Assembly (NCBI GenBank): GCA_946480685.1 | Contig: CAMLLI010000081.1 | Span: 1-9,940, forward strand | DNA length: 9,940 nt | DNA from: an uncultured Flammeovirgaceae bacterium | GTDB lineage: Bacteria; Bacteroidota; Bacteroidia; Cytophagales; Cyclobacteriaceae | Direction of reading: 5' to 3' | Shown: piece by piece, positions 7,505-9,940 of the stretch | Layout of the letters: the number at the start of each line of letters is the position of its first letter | Position numbering within the stretch: position 1 is the stretch's first letter | Position numbers and translations under genes: made by a program | The notes under the pieces: model-generated | Databases searched by the model: none | Seen by the model: the letters and a program-made list of their open reading frames with translations, nothing else | Told to the model about the DNA's origin: nothing

Positions 7505-9238
7505 ATGAAAGAGTTTGGCAAAAGAAACATTGTAACATTTGCTATCGTGCTGGTGGGAGTTTTACTGATTGTAAATGCTTTTTCGATTTTTCGGAATCGT
7601 AAAACAATCATTGTCAATAATATTATCCGGCAGGAGTCGGACACTATTATTTTTCAAACCAACCAACTTGTAAATTTTTACCTGCACAATCTTGATCTGG
7701 GTATACGCGCATATGGCGCAACCCGTAACCGCGAACTGATGGGCCCGATGGAAGCTGCGCTCGTTGATGGAGAGAAGATGTTCAAAACGCTGGAGAAGGA
7801 TCTGCTGGATCAGTCGTACGATGTTACAGAGCTGCGACAACTTCAAAAAGATTTCATGGGATACGGAGAGTTCTGCAAGCAAATGGCAGCTATGGTTGAA
7901 GCGGATAGTATGGCTACATTTCAAAAGATGCTGGCCGAGAACCGCGGGCTTCAGGTATGGATGCGCTGGAATGATATCGGTCAGAAAATTATCTTCTTCG
8001 AAAAGGAATTGAACAAAGAAGCCGAAGGTGGTTATAACGGTGCGATGGACAACACACTATACCTGCAGTTTTTCATTCTGCTTACCGGTTTGCCAACGCT
8101 GGCGTTTGTGGTCACGAAAATCAAGAAAGACACCAAAGACCGGAGTCGCCTGCTGAAAGAGCTGGAGCGAAACAATCGTCACTATGTTTTCAATCCGGGC
8201 GAGCATGTAGAGTTTCATTCACACGAGGAAGTAATCGAGCACTCCATCCGGAATTTCCAGAATGCCAGTGAGTTTATTGATAGTATATCGCACGGTGAAT
8301 ATACCGTTGCGTGGCCTGAACTTAACGACACGAATCACTCGCTAAATGAAAACAACCTTGCGGGACGCCTTACAAAAATGCGCGACCAGTTGAAGCAATT
8401 CAAGAAGGAAGAGGAGAAGCGATTGTGGAGTAATGAAGGGCTTACGAAATTTTCGGAGATCGTACGCAATCATCAGCAAAACCTGGGCGAACTCTCCAAT
8501 GAAATTGTCCGCTTCCTGTCCAAATACCTTCAGGCCCCGCAATGCGGACTGTTTATACTCAACGACACAGAGGAGAAACCGTATCTCGAACTGAAAGCGT
8601 GCTATGCATACGACCGCAAGAAATTCATTGAACGCAAAATTGATATTGGTATAGGGCTGATCGGACAGACTTACCTGGAGGGTGAAACAACATTGCTCAC
8701 CAAAGTACCGAAGGGATATACCTATATTACATCAGGCATGGGCGAAACGTCACCATCCTGTGTGTTGATACTACCGATGAAGTATAACGACAAGATTGAA
8801 GCGATCATTGAACTGGCGAGTCTGAAGATTTTTGAAGAACATGAAATTGCATTCCTGGAGAAAGCAGGCGAGTTTGTAGCAGCCGCAGTGCAGGGTGTAC
8901 GAACAACCGAGCGAATGCATACCCTGCTGAGTTCATCGCAGGAGCAGACCGAAGCTATGCGCGCGCAGGAAGAAGAGATGCGCCAGAACATGGAAGAACT
9001 TTACTCTACGCAGGAAGAAGTACAGCGAAGAGAGCAGGAAGCATCACAGCGCATTCTGCAATTGGAAGAAGAACAAAAAGTACTGCAACTCAAATTGCAA
9101 CAGGAGGAGAGACTTAACCAGGAGAATGAATTAAAGAACCAGGCACTGGCCAATGCGCTTGAGAAACTAAAGGAGCGCGAAGAATCGCTGGTGCATCAGC
9201 TGCAACAGCAACAAGCTTCCGGCAATAGCAAGTTGTAG
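7505..9238 (+). CDS. Membrane GAF/coiled-coil sensory protein without catalytic output domain
   Basis: This is a 577-residue protein numbered from the ATG at 7505; an in-frame TTG at 7496 would add three residues, but ATG is preferred and has GGA just upstream. TM1 is at about 9-28. It is followed by an extracytoplasmic, mostly helical region of about 155 residues, TM2 at about 184-204, and a HAMP-like linker at about 240-297 (HGEYTVAWPELN...NNLAGRLTKMRDQLK). The GAF domain is at about 318-465, with GIGLIGQTYLEGE and IIELAS. A long acidic, glutamine-rich coiled coil runs from about 470 to the end. No kinase, cyclase, GGDEF, methyl-accepting hairpin tip or other output domain is present. The layout is known to me as a widespread Bacteroidota GAF family whose members may carry a further PAS domain. 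It probably signals through a partner, for example by coiled-coil contact with the divergently encoded hybrid kinase, which has a related GAF. EE pairs at 490/491, 497/498 and 504/505 are exactly one heptad apart. A hairpin terminator follows the gene. Confidence 0.9.
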   Translation: MKEFGKRNIVTFAIVLVGVLLIVNAFSIFRNRKTIIVNNIIRQESDTIIFQTNQLVNFYLHNLDLGIRAYGATRNRELMGPMEAALVDGEKMFKTLEKDLLDQSYDVTELRQLQKDFMGYGEFCKQMAAMVEADSMATFQKMLAENRGLQVWMRWNDIGQKIIFFEKELNKEAEGGYNGAMDNTLYLQFFILLTGLPTLAFVVTKIKKDTKDRSRLLKELERNNRHYVFNPGEHVEFHSHEEVIEHSIRNFQNASEFIDSISHGEYTVAWPELNDTNHSLNENNLAGRLTKMRDQLKQFKKEEEKRLWSNEGLTKFSEIVRNHQQNLGELSNEIVRFLSKYLQAPQCGLFILNDTEEKPYLELKACYAYDRKKFIERKIDIGIGLIGQTYLEGETTLLTKVPKGYTYITSGMGETSPSCVLILPMKYNDKIEAIIELASLKIFEEHEIAFLEKAGEFVAAAVQGVRTTERMHTLLSSSQEQTEAMRAQEEEMRQNMEELYSTQEEVQRREQEASQRILQLEEEQKVLQLKLQQEERLNQENELKNQALANALEKLKEREESLVHQLQQQQASGNSKL

Positions 9239-9300
9239 TCGGTTCACTCAATCAGGCGTTGTCTTCTATTGTAATATAACTACTACCGGAATTTTATAGC

Positions 9301-9330
9301 ATGCAACTGTTCAGAAGTGAGCAGTTGCAT
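9301..9330 (+). terminator. Hairpin, probable terminator of the GAF gene
   Basis: The arms 9301-9313 (ATGCAACTGTTCA) and 9318-9330 (TGAGCAGTTGCAT) pair over 13 positions with one G-T wobble and a 4-nt GAAG loop. The outer 9 pairs are perfect. It begins 63 nt after the GAF gene stop and is followed by TTCTAT, a poor T-tract. It could act as an intrinsic terminator or as a processing stem. The rest of 9239-9496, before the permease gene, shows no gene and no convincing promoter. Confidence 0.55.
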
Positions 9331-9496
9331 TTCTATGAATGGGCACTCCGTTTCCTGGCAGTGCTATATATGCCGTTTACAATCGCAGAAATGCATTTTT
9401 TCAGTGTGGCACCTGTTTCGTTTTGGGTGATCGTGAATTAACACTGCCAGGCATTGCGCTGGATGGTGTGCCAGTAATCACTATATTCATACCACT

Positions 9497-9940
9497 ATGT
9501 TGCGACACAACTTGCTGCTCATTTACCGAAACTTCAAAAGATTCAAGAGTACATTTTTCATTAACCTGCTCGGGCTTTCAACAGGACTCGCCTGCACGTT
9601 GCTGATATACCTATGGGTAAAGGACGAATTGAATGTTGATTCGTTCTTTGCAAATGACGATCGATTGTATGAGATCATGGAGCACCGCGTAAAGACGGAT
9701 GGTATATGGACGGCCTATACTACATCGGGACCAACAGCAGAGACGCTGGCAAATGAAATGCCTGAAGTAGCGTATGCGGCTGCCGTAGGTCGTGTTGGCA
9801 AATCAACGGTATCGGTAGACGATATGAATTTGCGCGAAACGGGTAAACCAGTAGGTACCGATTTCTTTAAGATATTTTCCTATACACTTTTAGTGGGAGA
9901 AAAAGATAAAGTACTCGCAGATAAAAATTCCATAGTGATC
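9497..9940 (+). CDS. ABC transporter permease, MacB/FtsX type (3' end outside window)
   Basis: ATG at 9497 opens a frame of 148 codons that runs off the window. It begins MLRHNLLLIYRNFKRFKSTFF, with a membrane segment at about 20-41 (INLLGLSTGLACTLLIYLWV). Then comes an extracytoplasmic stretch containing DELNVDSFFANDDRLYEIME, a 'TSGPTAETLANEMPEV' segment and 'VGTDFFKIFSYTLLVGE'. This is the start typical of the large (about 800-residue) Bacteroidota permeases with MacB_PCD and FtsX domains. These work with a separate ATPase in mechanotransmission or efflux of peptides, lipids or drugs; the substrate cannot be told. The short basic N-terminus, then TM1, then MacB-like periplasmic domain order fits. 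It is separated from the GAF gene by 258 bp and a hairpin, so it is probably an independent transcription unit unrelated to the signalling cluster. No ATPase gene is in view. Confidence 0.88.
   Translation, partial: MLRHNLLLIYRNFKRFKSTFFINLLGLSTGLACTLLIYLWVKDELNVDSFFANDDRLYEIMEHRVKTDGIWTAYTTSGPTAETLANEMPEVAYAAAVGRVGKSTVSVDDMNLRETGKPVGTDFFKIFSYTLLVGEKDKVLADKNSIVI

Noticed and set aside
7417..7602. 61-codon frame overlapping the start of the GAF gene
   Set aside because: It starts in the promoter region and runs out of frame through the clear membrane protein start; composition is not protein-like.
9418..9425. TCGTTTTG as a -7 promoter element for the permease gene
   Set aside because: One mismatch to consensus, but no TTG/TTTG at the proper upstream distance.
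9339..9605. Plus-strand open frame of 88 codons before and into the permease gene
   Set aside because: It overlaps the permease start in another frame, is rich in Cys and aromatic residues without pattern, and shows no family resemblance.

Overview
The window looks like chromosomal DNA of a Bacteroidota bacterium, probably from the Cytophagales side of the phylum. The grounds are the large NIT/HAMP/GAF hybrid kinase, the GAF/coiled-coil membrane protein with its 'EEEMRQNMEEL' heptads, the MacB/FtsX-like permease opening 'MLRHNLLLIYRNFKRFKSTF', and weak or absent Shine-Dalgarno sequences. This assignment comes from remembered family resemblance, not from a search.

Layout. Positions 1-198 (+) hold the 3' end of a small STAS/SpoIIAA-like protein. 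It converges, with only 2 bp between stop codons, on a three-gene minus-strand operon read from 6981 down to 201. The genes in order of transcription are: a 1343-residue membrane hybrid histidine kinase (NIT sensor, two HAMP units, GAF, coiled coil, HisKA, HATPase and three receiver domains); a stand-alone CheR methyltransferase; and a soluble REC-PAS-PAS-histidine kinase. The spacings are 9 bp and a short overlap. A 523-bp AT-rich divergent region (6982-7504) carries several inverted repeats and weak Bacteroidota-type promoter candidates. From it, a membrane GAF/coiled-coil protein without any catalytic output domain (7505-9238) is read on the plus strand. A strong hairpin follows it, and then the 5' part of an ABC transporter permease gene (from 9497) that leaves the window.

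How the genes may work together. The large hybrid kinase and the divergent GAF protein share the same scheme: extracytoplasmic helical sensor, HAMP-like linker, related GAF domain, acidic coiled coil. The soluble REC-kinase could receive phosphate from the large kinase. No DNA-binding response regulator, CheA, CheB, CheD, CheW or classical chemoreceptor is visible. The most interesting possibility is that CheR methylates glutamates in the two coiled coils, both of which carry acidic pairs at exact seven-residue intervals. That would be an adaptation system attached to kinase signalling instead of motility. It is inference from sequence pattern and context only.

No tRNA, rRNA, CRISPR array, insertion sequence or clear sign of recent transfer was seen.
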